A stretch of DNA of 64,000 nucleotides, taken from Croceibacterium_A sp035626815 (GTDB taxonomy: Bacteria > Pseudomonadota > Alphaproteobacteria > Sphingomonadales > Sphingomonadaceae). Position 1 is the stretch's first letter. Each line of letters begins with the position of its first letter. Both the position numbers and the translations under genes were made by a program. Shown piece after piece: positions 1 through 8,581 of this stretch. The stretch is from contig DASPMY010000048.1 of NCBI GenBank assembly GCA_035626815.1, forward strand, positions 5,305 to 69,304, given 5' to 3'. The notes below the pieces were generated by a model. The model was not told the DNA's origin and did not search any database. It saw only the letters and a program-made list of their open reading frames with translations.

Positions 1-85
1 CGCTTTCGGTCAGCCGCGCGGCCAGCACGCAGCCCGCGCTGCCGGCGCCGACGATGACGTAGTCGGCGTACAGATCGGCGGCCAT
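1..85 (-). CDS. GMC-family FAD oxidoreductase, N-terminal fragment
   Basis: Only the first 28 codons lie in the window; the gene continues beyond its left edge. The N-terminus holds an FAD-binding beta-alpha-beta fold with the dinucleotide signature VIVGAGSAGCVLAARL, the hallmark start of glucose-methanol-choline oxidoreductases (choline or alcohol dehydrogenase type). A GAGGAGAGG ribosome site sits just before the ATG. The gene is divergent from the exported protein at 233 and borders the aromatic catabolic cluster, so it may be an alcohol dehydrogenase of the same pathway; that is inference. Confidence 0.75.
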   Translation of the reverse strand, partial: MAADLYADYVIVGAGSAGCVLAARLTES

Positions 86-232
86 TTTCCTCTCCTCGAA
101 TGCGCGATTCGCTTGGCATTCACGCTAGGGTTCGCGCCCGGTGCGGGCAATGGCCGGGGCCAGCAAGACTGGTCATGCCTGGCGCCGCCGGGTAGAGGCC
201 GACAACACCGCAAGGCTTGCTGCGAGGGCATT

Positions 233-1345
233 ATGCGCGGACTTGGCTTGGCGCTTCGCTTCCTCGGGATGGCCGCGGCGATCGTGCCGGCTCAGGCGGC
301 AACGGCCCAATCGCTTTACATGCCCGCCAAGACGGCATGGGGCGATCCTGACTTCCGCGGGACATGGCCGATCGACCGGATTGCCGATGCCGGAATCCCG
401 CTCGAACGACCGGAAGCTTTCGGTGACCGCCTGTGGCTGACCGACGAGGAGTTCGCGCAGCGGCTCGAGGCAGCAAGGACAACCGACGCCGGGTTCACCC
501 GAGACGTCGTCGAAAGGGGCACCACCGGACTGGCCGAGTGGCTCCAATCCACGCGGTTCGGACGCCGCACGTCGTTGCTCGTCGCGCCCGCCAACGGGCG
601 CGTGCCGGCGCTGACTCCGCAAGCCGAAGCGCTGCACCGGGCGGGGCGAACCAGCTGGAAGGCCGACCAGCCGGTCGACTGGGTGTCCGATCTCGACAGC
701 TACGACCGCTGCGTGTCGCGCGGCTTCCCGACCTCGATGCTGCCTTTCGCGTACAACAACGGCATCCGGCTGTTTCAGTCGCCCGGCTTCGTCGTGCTGC
801 AACTGGAGATACTCGGCACGCGGGTCATCCCCCTGACGAGCGACGATCATTGGCCGGAGGCGGTGCGCAGCTGGCTCGGGCAGAGCCGCGGCCGATGGGA
901 AGGCAATACGCTGGTCATCGAGACGACCAACCTGGTCGCCGGCGACAGTGCCACCGACGACGTCATGAAACGGGCAGCGACCCCGTTGCAGGGCAGGACC
1001 AGGACCACGATTCCGATGAGTGCAAAGGCAAGCGCGGCAGAGCGCCTGACGATGACCGGGCCGGACACGATCGCCTACCAGGTCACCTACACCGATCCGG
1101 ACGTGTTCACCGCACCCTGGACGATCGAGCTCGAATGGACCCGCAACGACGGCTATCGGCTGCACGAATTCGCCTGTCACGAAGGCAACCAGCAAATTCG
1201 CCACATGATCACTGGCTCTCGCGCGCAGCGAAGGTCCGGTGAGGCCATGGCTGTGGGAGTCAGCCCGCAAGACGGGTTGGGCAACTGGTCCTTTCCGGGT
1301 GTCGACGGTCTGGACGGCGAGCAGGCCCACGGTATCGGGCCCTGA
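233..1345 (+). CDS. Exported protein of unknown function, paralogue A
   Basis: A 370-residue protein. I chose the ATG at 233 because it gives a clean signal peptide (MRGLGLALRFLGMAAAIVPA, then an AQA-type site); an in-frame GTG at 113 adds residues without secretion character. The mature part begins with TAWGDPDFRGTWPIDRI and has the family signature SRGRWEGNTLVIETTN, plus RCVSRGFPTSM and YNNGIRLFQSPG. This is an uncharacterised exported family I have seen in sphingomonads and acidobacteria; I know of no function. It is paralogous to the gene at 1863 along almost its whole length. Its last about 28 residues, after SRAQRR, have no counterpart there, which suggests the ancestral stop was lost and the frame extended. 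Confidence 0.8.
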   Translation: MRGLGLALRFLGMAAAIVPAQAATAQSLYMPAKTAWGDPDFRGTWPIDRIADAGIPLERPEAFGDRLWLTDEEFAQRLEAARTTDAGFTRDVVERGTTGLAEWLQSTRFGRRTSLLVAPANGRVPALTPQAEALHRAGRTSWKADQPVDWVSDLDSYDRCVSRGFPTSMLPFAYNNGIRLFQSPGFVVLQLEILGTRVIPLTSDDHWPEAVRSWLGQSRGRWEGNTLVIETTNLVAGDSATDDVMKRAATPLQGRTRTTIPMSAKASAAERLTMTGPDTIAYQVTYTDPDVFTAPWTIELEWTRNDGYRLHEFACHEGNQQIRHMITGSRAQRRSGEAMAVGVSPQDGLGNWSFPGVDGLDGEQAHGIGP

Positions 1346-1404
1346 ACGGCAAGGCCGATGTTACCCTTGGCCTCGCGCAGCATTGCTTCATAAAGCGGAT
1401 AGGG

Positions 1405-1866
1405 ATGATCAAGCCTGAACTCGAGTTCGTCTACGAGGCCGGCGGCGAGCTCGAGCCGCCGCGCGAGATCGGCCGGGTGGTCGACGGCACGCGGCGGATC
1501 ATCCCGATCAGCGCCGGCGGCTACGTCAAGGGGCCGCGGATCAGCGGCCGGCTGATGGGCCATTCGGCCGACTGGCAGCTGACCCGGCCGGACGGGGTGA
1601 CCGTGGCCGACGCGATCTACGCGATCGAGACCGACGACGGCGCGCTGATCCAGATCCGCAACAAGGGCCTGCGCCACGGCCCGGCGGAGGTGATGGACCG
1701 GCTGCGGAGGGGCGAGGAGGTCGACCCGGCGGAGTACTACTTCCGCACCGTGCCCGAGTTCATCGCCCCCGAGGGCCCGTACGACTGGCTCAACAAGTCG
1801 ATCTTCGTCTGCGCGGGCGCGCGCTATGCCGGCAGCATCAAGCTGTGGGTGTGGCGGGTGACGTGA
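1405..1866 (+). CDS. DUF3237 family protein
   Basis: A 153-residue soluble protein beginning MIKPELEFVYEAGGELEPPREIG. Family features include GGYVKGPRISGRLM, the central ADWQLTRPDGVTVADAIYAIETDDGALIQIRNKG and the ending WLNKSIFVCAGARYAGSIKLWVWRV. DUF3237 proteins are small single-domain barrel-like proteins common in aromatic and steroid catabolic clusters of sphingomonads; no reaction is established. GGATAGGG precedes the ATG. The stop codon overlaps the GTG start of the next gene (GTGA), so the two are probably co-translated. It sits between two paralogous exported proteins. Confidence 0.82.
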   Translation: MIKPELEFVYEAGGELEPPREIGRVVDGTRRIIPISAGGYVKGPRISGRLMGHSADWQLTRPDGVTVADAIYAIETDDGALIQIRNKGLRHGPAEVMDRLRRGEEVDPAEYYFRTVPEFIAPEGPYDWLNKSIFVCAGARYAGSIKLWVWRVT

Positions 1867-2909
1867 GGCGGGCTGGCAAGACCCTGATCGCGGCGGCCGT
1901 CGCGGTGACGTGCCTCGCCGGCCCTTCCGATGCAGAGGAGACCCCCGGCGAAACGGTTTCGGTCGCGACGCCCGCCGCTGTTCCCCGGACGGCGTGGGGC
2001 GATCCGGACTTGCGCGGCACCTGGCCGCTTCAGAATATCAACGATGCCCGAATTCCGCTTCAGCGGCCCGCCGAGCTCGGCACGCGGGGCTGGCTGACTG
2101 ACGAGGAGTTCGCCGAGCGGCTGAGACGCGCCGAGCAGTCCGACGCCGAATACTCCACCGGCCTCGACGGCGACGGCACGGTCGGCCTGGCCGCCTGGCT
2201 GCGCGCCACGCCCGTCGGGCGACGGACCTCGCTGCTGGTCGAGCCCGCCGACGGCCGCCTGCCTGCCCTGACCGCGCCGGCGCAGGAGCTGTATGCGAAA
2301 GGCCGCTCGACCTGGCAGGCGGCCGCCGCCACCGACTGGGTCAGCGACCTCGATGCTTTCGAGCGCTGCATCACGCGCGGCTTTCCGGCCGTCATGTTGC
2401 CGCAACCGTACAACAACGGAATCCGCGTATTCCAGTCGCCGGGCCATGTGGTGCTGCAGCTCGAGACGTTCGGCACCCGGGTGATCCCGATCGATCCCAC
2501 CGGCCATTGGCCTGAAGCCGTGCGCGCGTGGCACGGCGACAGCCGCGGGCGCTGGGAAGGCGACTCGCTGGTGATCGAGACGACCAATATCGTCAGCGGC
2601 GACAGCGCGACGAACGATGTCGCCGGGCGCGCTGCGGGCCCGGTCCCGGGCCGGAACCTCGCCATGCTCCCGGTCGGGCCGTCGGCCAGGGTCATCGAAC
2701 GGCTCGCCAGGACCGGGCCGGACACGATCGCCTATCGCCTGACCTACGAGGATCCGGACGTGTTCACCGCCCCGTGGACGGTCGCTTACGAGTGGACCCG
2801 CGACGAAGACTACGCGATCTTCGAGTACGCCTGCCACGAAGGGAACACGGTGCGCGAGGCGATCACGTCGGCTCGCGCGCTGCGCAAAGAAACCGCCGCC
2901 GCGCCCTGA
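1863..2909 (+). CDS. Exported protein of unknown function, paralogue B
   Basis: A 348-residue paralogue of the gene at 233. I place the start at GTG 1863, which overlaps the previous stop as GTGA and gives the signal peptide MRRAGKTLIAAAVAVTCLAG ending near PSDA; GTG 1845 and 1851 are alternatives but add only polar residues. Shared signatures are RTAWGDPDLRGTW, RCITRGFPAVMLPQPYNNGI, FQSPGHVVLQLETFGTRVIP, GDSRGRWEGDSLVIETTN and DPDVFTAPWTVAYEWTR. It ends cleanly with ALRKETAAAP, two bases before the converging decarboxylase gene. Function is unknown; export and cluster position suggest a periplasmic role in substrate handling, which is inference. Confidence 0.82.
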   Translation: MRRAGKTLIAAAVAVTCLAGPSDAEETPGETVSVATPAAVPRTAWGDPDLRGTWPLQNINDARIPLQRPAELGTRGWLTDEEFAERLRRAEQSDAEYSTGLDGDGTVGLAAWLRATPVGRRTSLLVEPADGRLPALTAPAQELYAKGRSTWQAAAATDWVSDLDAFERCITRGFPAVMLPQPYNNGIRVFQSPGHVVLQLETFGTRVIPIDPTGHWPEAVRAWHGDSRGRWEGDSLVIETTNIVSGDSATNDVAGRAAGPVPGRNLAMLPVGPSARVIERLARTGPDTIAYRLTYEDPDVFTAPWTVAYEWTRDEDYAIFEYACHEGNTVREAITSARALRKETAAAP

Positions 2910-2911
2910 AT

Positions 2912-4450
2912 TCAGGCGATGCGCACGTCCAATAACGACGGGCCCTGGCGGCCGAAGCTCCATTCGAGCGCCTCGTCGAGCCCCTCCACGCTCCCGACCA
3001 GCCGCGCCGGCAGCCCTTGCGCTTCGGCCAGCTTGACGAAGTCGAGGCCGGTCAAGTCGCAGCCGGGCACGTGGTTCATGCCGAACTCGCCGGAAAAGCC
3101 GGTCAGCGCGGCGTAGCCGGCGTTGTTGAGGATCACGAAGCTGACGTTGGCCGCCTCGTTGCGCGCCGCGTAGAGGCCCTGGATCGTGTACATCGCCGAG
3201 CCGTCGCCGAGCAGGGCGATGACCTTGTCGGGTTGCGCCATCGCCACGCCGACCGCGCCCGGCAGCGAATAGCCGAGGCCGCCGCTGGCGCACGAGTAGA
3301 ACCCGCCCTCGCGGACGATCGGCAGCACGTCGTGCTCGGGGCCGCGCGCGGTCGGGGCTTCCTCGACGATGACCGCGCGCTCGGGCCGCAGCGCGGCGAC
3401 GCGCTTGAGCACGTAGGCGGCGGTCATCTCGGCCGGCGGGTCCTTGAGCTGGTGCGCCTGGCCGGTGAACCTCCGTGCGTTGACCCGCTCGGCGAGCTGC
3501 GCCAGGCCGTCGGCGACGTCGCCGAGCACGCCGCCGCCGCCGGGCAGCGCGGCGAGGTGCTGCGGATCGTCGCTCAGCGCCATCAGCCTGGCGTGCGCGG
3601 GCCAGTGCGGACCGCTGCCCTCGACGTGGTAGGTAAATACCGGCGCGCCGGCGACGAGGATCGCGTCGAACGGGGCCAGCAGCGCCTGGATCTGGTCGCG
3701 CCACGCGGGCAGGAAGCCGGCGAACTGCGGGTGGTCCTCGGGGAACGTCTCGCGCGCGTTGTACGGCGCGGTCCACACGCTCGCGCCCGAGCGCTCGGCG
3801 AGGCGGATTGCCGCGTTCCAGCCGCCGGCGTTGGCGACCCCGGTGCCGAGCACCAGCGCCGGCTTCGTCGCACCGTCGAGCAGCGCCGCGAGGCGCGCGA
3901 TCCCGGCCGTGCTCGGTGGCGTGCGCAGGGTCAGCTCGGGCAGGCCGGGCAGCCCGCATTCGCGGTCCCAGTCGTCGACCGGGATCGAGACGAACACCGG
4001 CCCCATCGGCGGGGTCAGCGCGGTGACGAAGCCGCGCACCAGCGCCAGCGGCACGTCCTCGGCGCGCGCCGGCTCGATCGCCCACTTGACGAACGGGCGG
4101 GGGAATTCGCTCGGCCGCTCGGCGTAGAGGAACGGGTCGTGCGGCAGGATGCTGCGCGCCTGCTGGCCGGCGGTGACGACCAGCGGGGTGTTGTTCCTGA
4201 ACGCGGTGAACAGGTTGCCGAGCGAATGGCCGGTGCCGGCCGAGCTGTGCAGGTTGACCAGCGCCGGCCGCCCCGAGGCGCGCGCGTAGCCGTCGGCCAT
4301 GCCGACGACGACCGCCTCGTTGAGGCCCTGGACGTACGGGAACGGCAGCGCCTTCAGCATCGGCAGCTCGGTGCTGCCGGGATTGCCGAACAGCCGGTCC
4401 ACGCCGAAGTGCTCGAACACGGCGAACGCGGCTTCGCGAACGGTGGGCAC
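2912..4450 (-). CDS. mdlC: Benzoylformate decarboxylase-type ThDP enzyme
   Basis: A 512-residue thiamine-diphosphate enzyme predicted to decarboxylate an aryl 2-oxo acid to the aldehyde. It aligns with Pseudomonas benzoylformate decarboxylase: FGNPGSTELP carries Ser26, Glu45 lies in GLNEAVVVGMADGYA, His68 in VNLHSSAGTG, and His275 in VFTYHVEG, equivalent to the known catalytic Ser26, Glu47, His70 and His281. The cofactor motif GDGSAM to LNN spans about 415-443. It is the last gene of the minus-strand catabolic run and converges with paralogue B. Vanilloylformate or another lignin-derived keto acid is a plausible substrate given the LigW-like neighbour; the exact substrate is not readable from sequence. 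Confidence 0.87.
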   Translation of the reverse strand: MPTVREAAFAVFEHFGVDRLFGNPGSTELPMLKALPFPYVQGLNEAVVVGMADGYARASGRPALVNLHSSAGTGHSLGNLFTAFRNNTPLVVTAGQQARSILPHDPFLYAERPSEFPRPFVKWAIEPARAEDVPLALVRGFVTALTPPMGPVFVSIPVDDWDRECGLPGLPELTLRTPPSTAGIARLAALLDGATKPALVLGTGVANAGGWNAAIRLAERSGASVWTAPYNARETFPEDHPQFAGFLPAWRDQIQALLAPFDAILVAGAPVFTYHVEGSGPHWPAHARLMALSDDPQHLAALPGGGGVLGDVADGLAQLAERVNARRFTGQAHQLKDPPAEMTAAYVLKRVAALRPERAVIVEEAPTARGPEHDVLPIVREGGFYSCASGGLGYSLPGAVGVAMAQPDKVIALLGDGSAMYTIQGLYAARNEAANVSFVILNNAGYAALTGFSGEFGMNHVPGCDLTGLDFVKLAEAQGLPARLVGSVEGLDEALEWSFGRQGPSLLDVRIA

Positions 4451-4470
4451 TTGTTCCCCTTCGTGCAGTG

Positions 4471-4555
4471 CCGCGCCCCCGCGCGGGCGGGGGCCCAGGG
4501 CGGAGAAAGCGGCGCGTGAGGCCCTGGGTCCCCGCCTACGCGGGGACGCGGGAAT
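4471..4555. repeat. Extragenic inverted-repeat element, family A, copy 1
   Basis: The arm ending GGGGGCCCAGGG (about 4489-4500) pairs with CCCTGGGTCCCC (4522-4533), followed by a second small palindrome, CCCGCCTACGCGGGG. It fills the gap between the MFS transporter and the decarboxylase genes. A second copy with the same CCCGCCTACGCGGGGACGCG core lies at 10080-10165. No coding capacity is apparent. Confidence 0.7.
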
Positions 4556-4573
4556 TTCAAGTCAGCGGCAAGC

Positions 4574-6202
4574 CTAAACCGCCTCGCCGCCGGCCCGCGC
4601 GCGGTCGAGCACCTGACTCTCGTCCTTGTTGATGCGCAGCAGGATCACGAACAGGATCACCACGATCAGCGGGGTGACCACGTTGATCGAGATGATCGCC
4701 TGGCCGAGGTCGCCCTTGAGCTTGTCGCTGACGATGCCGACGAAGTATGGCCCCATGCCGAGCCCGAGCATGGTGGTGATGATGATGAACAGCGACGAGG
4801 TGATCCCGCGCATGCGCGGCAGCACGCAGTCGTAGAGCAGCGAGTAGAGCGGCGGCAGCCACAGCGTGAGGATGATGCTGTAGGCGACGAAGCGCAGGTA
4901 GAAGTCCATCTCGGTCGCGGCGCTGTAGGTCCAGATGCCGGCGAACGGCGAGACGCCGAGCGAGAAGATCGTCAGCCAGACCCGCCCGCGGCCGCCCATC
5001 CGGACGGTCAGCCAGTCGCTGAGCGGGCCGGCGATGACCGGGCCGACCAGCCCGAGCGCGGCGGCGAGAAGGCCGAAGCGGACGCCGGTCTGGGCCAGGT
5101 CGAGGCCGTATTCGCGGCCGAGGAACGACGGGGTGAAGCCCATCACGCCGTAGTTGATCGAGGTCTGCAGCCCGGCGACGACGATCAGCAGCAGCACCGA
5201 CGGGCTGGTGACCACGTTGTAGGTCGGCCGGTCGGTCAGCTTGAGCGACTGGAACAGGTTGAGGATCACGAACGCGCCGAACCCGACCACGAACCACTGC
5301 AGCTCGTGGGCATTGAAGCCGAGGCCGAACAGCGTGGTGTCGGGGCGCGGCGAGTAGTCCTGCAACGCGTGCATCATGTACCAGCAGAACCCGGCGATCG
5401 CGGCGAGCGAGATCAGGTTGATCGCCCACTGCTTCGCGCCGGCCCCGCGGCCCCACAGGTAGAGCCAGTTGATCCCGGGCGTGACCGCGCCGAGCACCGC
5501 GGCGCTGGCCTTGAACGGGTGCGGGTCCTCGCGCGTGACGATCCCGTCCATCGCCCCGCGTGTCGGCTCCTGCAGGCGCCAGATCAGCCAGGCGAGCAGC
5601 AGCCCGGGCGCGGCGGCGACGATGAAGGCGAACTGCCAGCCCGAGAACCCGCCCGGTCCGCCGCCGGGGTAGGCTTCGTCCCACTCGTGCGCGACGAGGC
5701 CGCCGAGGGTCATCGACAGGCCGAGGCCGAGCGCGGTGGCGATGCCGAGCGCGGCCATCGCCGTGCCGCGGCGCTCGCGCGGGAAGGTGTCGAAGATGAT
5801 CGAGTTGGCCGCCGGCTGGGTCGCGCCCTCGCCGATGCCGACACCAAGGCGCGACACGGCGAGCAGCGTGAACCCGGTCGCAAGCGCGCTGAGCCCGGCG
5901 AACAGCGACCACGCGCCGATGCAGATCGCCAGCAACCGGGTGCGGACCCAGCCGTCGACCAGCCGCCCGAGCGGCAGCGAGAACAGTGCGTAAAACAGCG
6001 AGAACACGGTGCCGTAGAGCAGCCCGAGCTCGGCGTCGCCGATCTGCAGGTCCTCGCGGATCGACGGCGCGAGGATCGACAGGATCTGCCGGTCGAGCAG
6101 GCTCATCGCCTGGGCCGAGGAGACCAGGAACAGCGCGTACCAGCCCGCGCTCGAGACTTTCGCGGCCGGTTTCAACGGCGCGTCGGCGGCAGTGGTGGCC
6201 AT
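4574..6202 (-). CDS. MFS transporter (spinster-like), aromatic acid uptake candidate
   Basis: A 542-residue polytopic inner-membrane protein. After a short polar N-terminus it has YALFLVSSAQAMSLLDRQIL in the first helix, then the MFS loop signature region GLLYGTVFSLFYALFSLPLGRLVDGWVRTR. Further hydrophobic spans run to the C-terminus, and a large central loop with an amphipathic stretch lies about residues 185-300. GGGAGG sits 9 bases before the ATG. It lies in a row with decarboxylases and dehydrogenases, so it probably imports the aromatic substrate. Family is clear, substrate inferred. Confidence 0.85.
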   Translation of the reverse strand: MATTAADAPLKPAAKVSSAGWYALFLVSSAQAMSLLDRQILSILAPSIREDLQIGDAELGLLYGTVFSLFYALFSLPLGRLVDGWVRTRLLAICIGAWSLFAGLSALATGFTLLAVSRLGVGIGEGATQPAANSIIFDTFPRERRGTAMAALGIATALGLGLSMTLGGLVAHEWDEAYPGGGPGGFSGWQFAFIVAAAPGLLLAWLIWRLQEPTRGAMDGIVTREDPHPFKASAAVLGAVTPGINWLYLWGRGAGAKQWAINLISLAAIAGFCWYMMHALQDYSPRPDTTLFGLGFNAHELQWFVVGFGAFVILNLFQSLKLTDRPTYNVVTSPSVLLLIVVAGLQTSINYGVMGFTPSFLGREYGLDLAQTGVRFGLLAAALGLVGPVIAGPLSDWLTVRMGGRGRVWLTIFSLGVSPFAGIWTYSAATEMDFYLRFVAYSIILTLWLPPLYSLLYDCVLPRMRGITSSLFIIITTMLGLGMGPYFVGIVSDKLKGDLGQAIISINVVTPLIVVILFVILLRINKDESQVLDRARAGGEAV

Positions 6203-6217
6203 TCTCTCGATCCTCCC

Positions 6218-6351
6218 AGTTCCTCCCCCACCGGGGGAGGGGGACCATGCGAAGCATGGTGGAGGGGCACCGCCCCGATCGCCACGCTTGTCGGCCCGTG
6301 CCCCTCCACCACCCTGCCGGGTGGTCCCCCTCCCCGTGCCGGGGAGGAACT
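6218..6351. repeat. Extragenic inverted-repeat element, family C
   Basis: About 134 bp with terminal inverted repeats AGTTCCTCCCC (6218-6228) and GGGGAGGAACT (6341-6351). Internal arms include GGGGGACCATGC and GGAGGGGCAC against GTGCCCCTCC. It abuts the ribosome-binding site of the transporter on one side and ends 4 bases before the stop codon of the quinone-reductase gene on the other. It is probably a non-autonomous palindromic element. Confidence 0.72.
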
Positions 6352-6355
6352 CAAT

Positions 6356-7213
6356 TCACCCCTTCAGCGCCGCGGCGATGGTGTCGGCGATCGGCGTCGA
6401 CGGGCGCCCGGCCAGCTCGCTCAGGTCCTTGCTGTCGCTGTACAGCTCGCCCGCTCCTGCGAGGTAGCTGGTGCTGGCGAGCAGGCCCGCGACCGGCGGC
6501 GGCAGCCCGGCGTTCTTCAGCGTCTCGGCGTAGTCGGACTCGCTCTGGTTGACATACTTCACCGGCTTGCCGGCCTGGCGCGAGACCTCGGCGGCGAACT
6601 CCTGCATCGTCCACGGGTGGTCGCCGGCGAGCTCGTAAGTCTTGCCGCCGGGGCTCCGCAGCAGCGCGCCGACGGCCGCGGCCGCGAGGTCGGCCCGGGT
6701 CGCGGTCGACAGCTTGCCTTCGCCGGTGGCCCCGTAGATCGCGCCGTGCTCGATCGCCGGACCGAGCGCGCCGGTGTAGTTCTCCGAATACCACGGCATC
6801 CGCAGCACGTCGTGGTTGAGGCCGCTCGCCTCGAGCAGCTTCTCGGTCGCGACATGCTCGGGCGCGAGCATCAGCTTGGAGGCCTGGGCATTCAGCACCG
6901 AGGTGTAGGCGAGGTACGAGACGCCGGCCTTCCTGGCCGCGTCGAGCACCGCGCCGTGCTGCCGCTCGCGTTGGCCGACGGCGTTGCCGCTGATCAGCAG
7001 CACCCGGTCGACGCCGGCGAGCGCCGCCTCGAGGCTGGCCGGATCGTCGTAGTCCGCCCGGCGCACGTCGATGCCCTTCATCGCGTAGTCCGACAGCGCC
7101 GCCGGATCGCGCGCCAGCGCGACGATGTCGCCGGGATTCGCCTGCCGGAGCAGCTCGTCGAGCACCAGCCGGCCCAGCTTGCCGGTCGCTCCGGTCACCG
7201 CGTACTTGGTCAT
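6356..7213 (-). CDS. qorB: QorB-like NAD(P)H:quinone oxidoreductase (atypical SDR)
   Basis: A 285-residue atypical short-chain dehydrogenase of the NmrA/QorB group. It starts MTKYAVTGATGKLGRLVLDE with the nucleotide motif GATGKLG. It matches E. coli QorB (YtfG) through conserved segments such as GVDRVLLISGNAVGQR, WYSENY, STATRADLAAAAV and TYELAGDHPWT. Such enzymes reduce quinones with NAD(P)H. The ATG at 7213 was chosen over one 11 codons upstream because GAGGAGAGG lies just before it. It sits between the LigW-like gene and the transporter, so it may detoxify quinones formed from aromatic diols; that role is inferred. Confidence 0.85.
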   Translation of the reverse strand: MTKYAVTGATGKLGRLVLDELLRQANPGDIVALARDPAALSDYAMKGIDVRRADYDDPASLEAALAGVDRVLLISGNAVGQRERQHGAVLDAARKAGVSYLAYTSVLNAQASKLMLAPEHVATEKLLEASGLNHDVLRMPWYSENYTGALGPAIEHGAIYGATGEGKLSTATRADLAAAAVGALLRSPGGKTYELAGDHPWTMQEFAAEVSRQAGKPVKYVNQSESDYAETLKNAGLPPPVAGLLASTSYLAGAGELYSDSKDLSELAGRPSTPIADTIAAALKG

Positions 7214-7238
7214 CGGTATCCTCTCCTCAGCCTTTTCA

Positions 7239-7336
7239 TTCGTCATCGCGAGCCCGCGGAGCGGGCGTGGCGATCCAGGGCGGTCTAGCGCGGCCCCTGG
7301 ATTGCCGCGGGACCTACGGTCCCTCGCAATGACGAA
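7239..7336. repeat. Extragenic inverted-repeat element, family D
   Basis: A 98-bp element bounded by TTCGTCATCGCGAG (7239-7252) and CTCGCAATGACGAA (7323-7336), near-perfect inverted repeats, with an internal pair GCGATCCAGGG and CCCTGGATTGC. It occupies almost the whole gap between the LigW-like and QorB-like genes. Confidence 0.72.
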
Positions 7337-7345
7337 GGAAGGAGG

Positions 7346-8401
7346 TCATAGCTTGAACCAGCGCTCGGCGTTGGTCTGGAAGAACTTCTTCTTCTGCGCC
7401 GGGGTGATGTCGAGATCGTCCATCCAGCGTACCTCGTCGGGCACGTATTGGTAGGGGTAATCCATCGCGTACATCACGCGGTCCTCGCCCATCACCTCGA
7501 TCATCGTCTTGATCGCCGGGCCGAACGGCAGCCCGCTGTTGGTCGCGAGCACGTTGTGGCGCATGTAGTGGAACAAGTCGTTCCGGAGCGGCTTGAGCCG
7601 CGGGTAGCGCTGCGAGCGCAGGCCGGCCTTGTGCATGTAGTCGAGCCGGTAGAGCATGAACGGCAGCCCCTCGCAGCCGTGGCCGAGCATCAGCTGCAGC
7701 GTCGGGTAGCGGTCGAACACTCCCGTCGTCATCAGCCGCATCGCGTGATAGCTGACCTCGACCGCGAAGCCGAAGATCGCCCCGTCGAGACCGGCGCCGA
7801 CCATGTCGCCGATCATGGCGTCGGGCGGACCCTGCGGGTGGATGTAGAGCGGCAGGTCGAGATCGGCGCAGGCGCGCAGGATCGGGTCGAACTGCGGCTC
7901 GTCGAGGTAATGGCCGTGGGTGTGCGAATTGATCTGCACGCCGCGGAAGCCGAGTTCTTCCTTGCCGCGGCGCAGCTCCTCGGCCGACCACTCCGGGTCC
8001 TGCGGCGCGACCGCGACCATGCCGTAGAACCGGTCCGGGTATTTCTCGCAGGCGTCCGCCAGCTTGTCGTTGCCGTTGCGCGCAATGCGCTTGGCTTCCT
8101 CGACGTCGAACAGCGTCTGCACGCCGGGGCTGGTCATGGCGAGGATGGCCTTGTCGATCCCGCTCTCGTCCATCGCCTGGATGCGCAGCGGCCCGGCATC
8201 GATCAGCCGCTCGCGGATGAAGGTCGTGCGCTCGCTCGGGCTGGTGCCGTAGAAGCCCCACAGGCTCATCGTGCCCTTGTCGGCGCGGCCCTGCTTGACC
8301 AGCCGCATGATCGCGTCGAGCTGCTCCTGGGTCGCCCAGGCTTCCTCGGTGGCGATGCGCAAGTAGCCGCGGTCTCCGCCGGTCTTGAGTTCGTGAGTCA
8401 T
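7346..8401 (-). CDS. ligW: LigW-like 5-carboxyvanillate decarboxylase (amidohydrolase superfamily)
   Basis: A 351-residue metal-dependent, non-oxidative aromatic decarboxylase. It matches my recollection of LigW from Novosphingobium nearly end to end. The metal and catalytic residues fall at the same numbers: Glu19 in RIATEEAW, His188 in LYIHPQG, His241 in LGHGCEGLP and Asp314 in YAMDYPYQY. The ATG at 8401 gives the LigW-like start MTHELKTGGD; an ATG five codons earlier is less likely. LigW converts 5-carboxyvanillate to vanillate in biphenyl-lignin degradation. The substrate could also be a related hydroxybenzoate, since gamma-resorcylate decarboxylases share the fold. It is flanked by aldehyde dehydrogenase and quinone reductase genes in the same direction. 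Confidence 0.85.
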   Translation of the reverse strand: MTHELKTGGDRGYLRIATEEAWATQEQLDAIMRLVKQGRADKGTMSLWGFYGTSPSERTTFIRERLIDAGPLRIQAMDESGIDKAILAMTSPGVQTLFDVEEAKRIARNGNDKLADACEKYPDRFYGMVAVAPQDPEWSAEELRRGKEELGFRGVQINSHTHGHYLDEPQFDPILRACADLDLPLYIHPQGPPDAMIGDMVGAGLDGAIFGFAVEVSYHAMRLMTTGVFDRYPTLQLMLGHGCEGLPFMLYRLDYMHKAGLRSQRYPRLKPLRNDLFHYMRHNVLATNSGLPFGPAIKTMIEVMGEDRVMYAMDYPYQYVPDEVRWMDDLDITPAQKKKFFQTNAERWFKL

Positions 8402-8430
8402 TCTCTGTTCCAACATTCCTTTCTCGCCGG

Positions 8431-8575
8431 GTCCTTCGAGACGCGTCTTCGCGACGCCGCTTCGCGGCTCCTCAGCCGCTCCTCAGGATGAGCGGTTTTG
8501 AAAAGGTCCGCTCATCCTGAGGAGAGACTGAGCGAAGGGCCGCAGGCCCGTAGTCGAAGGCTCGTCTCGAAGGAC
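8431..8575. repeat. Extragenic inverted-repeat element, family B, copy 1
   Basis: A 145-bp element with perfect terminal inverted repeats GTCCTTCGAGACG (8431-8443) and CGTCTCGAAGGAC (8563-8575). An inner perfect pair is CCTCAGGATGAGCGG (8481-8495) and CCGCTCATCCTGAGG (8508-8522). It would fold as one long double hairpin. A second copy lies at 13157-13298. It fills the junction between the aldehyde dehydrogenase and LigW-like genes. Confidence 0.8.
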
Positions 8576-8581
8576 CGCAAA

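Noticed and set aside
1177..1677. Minus-strand reading HPYPLYEAMLREAKGNIGLA in the gap between the first two genes
   Set aside because: The short stretch looks protein-like, but it is not part of any family I recognise, spans the end of one plus-strand gene and the start of another, and lacks a start.
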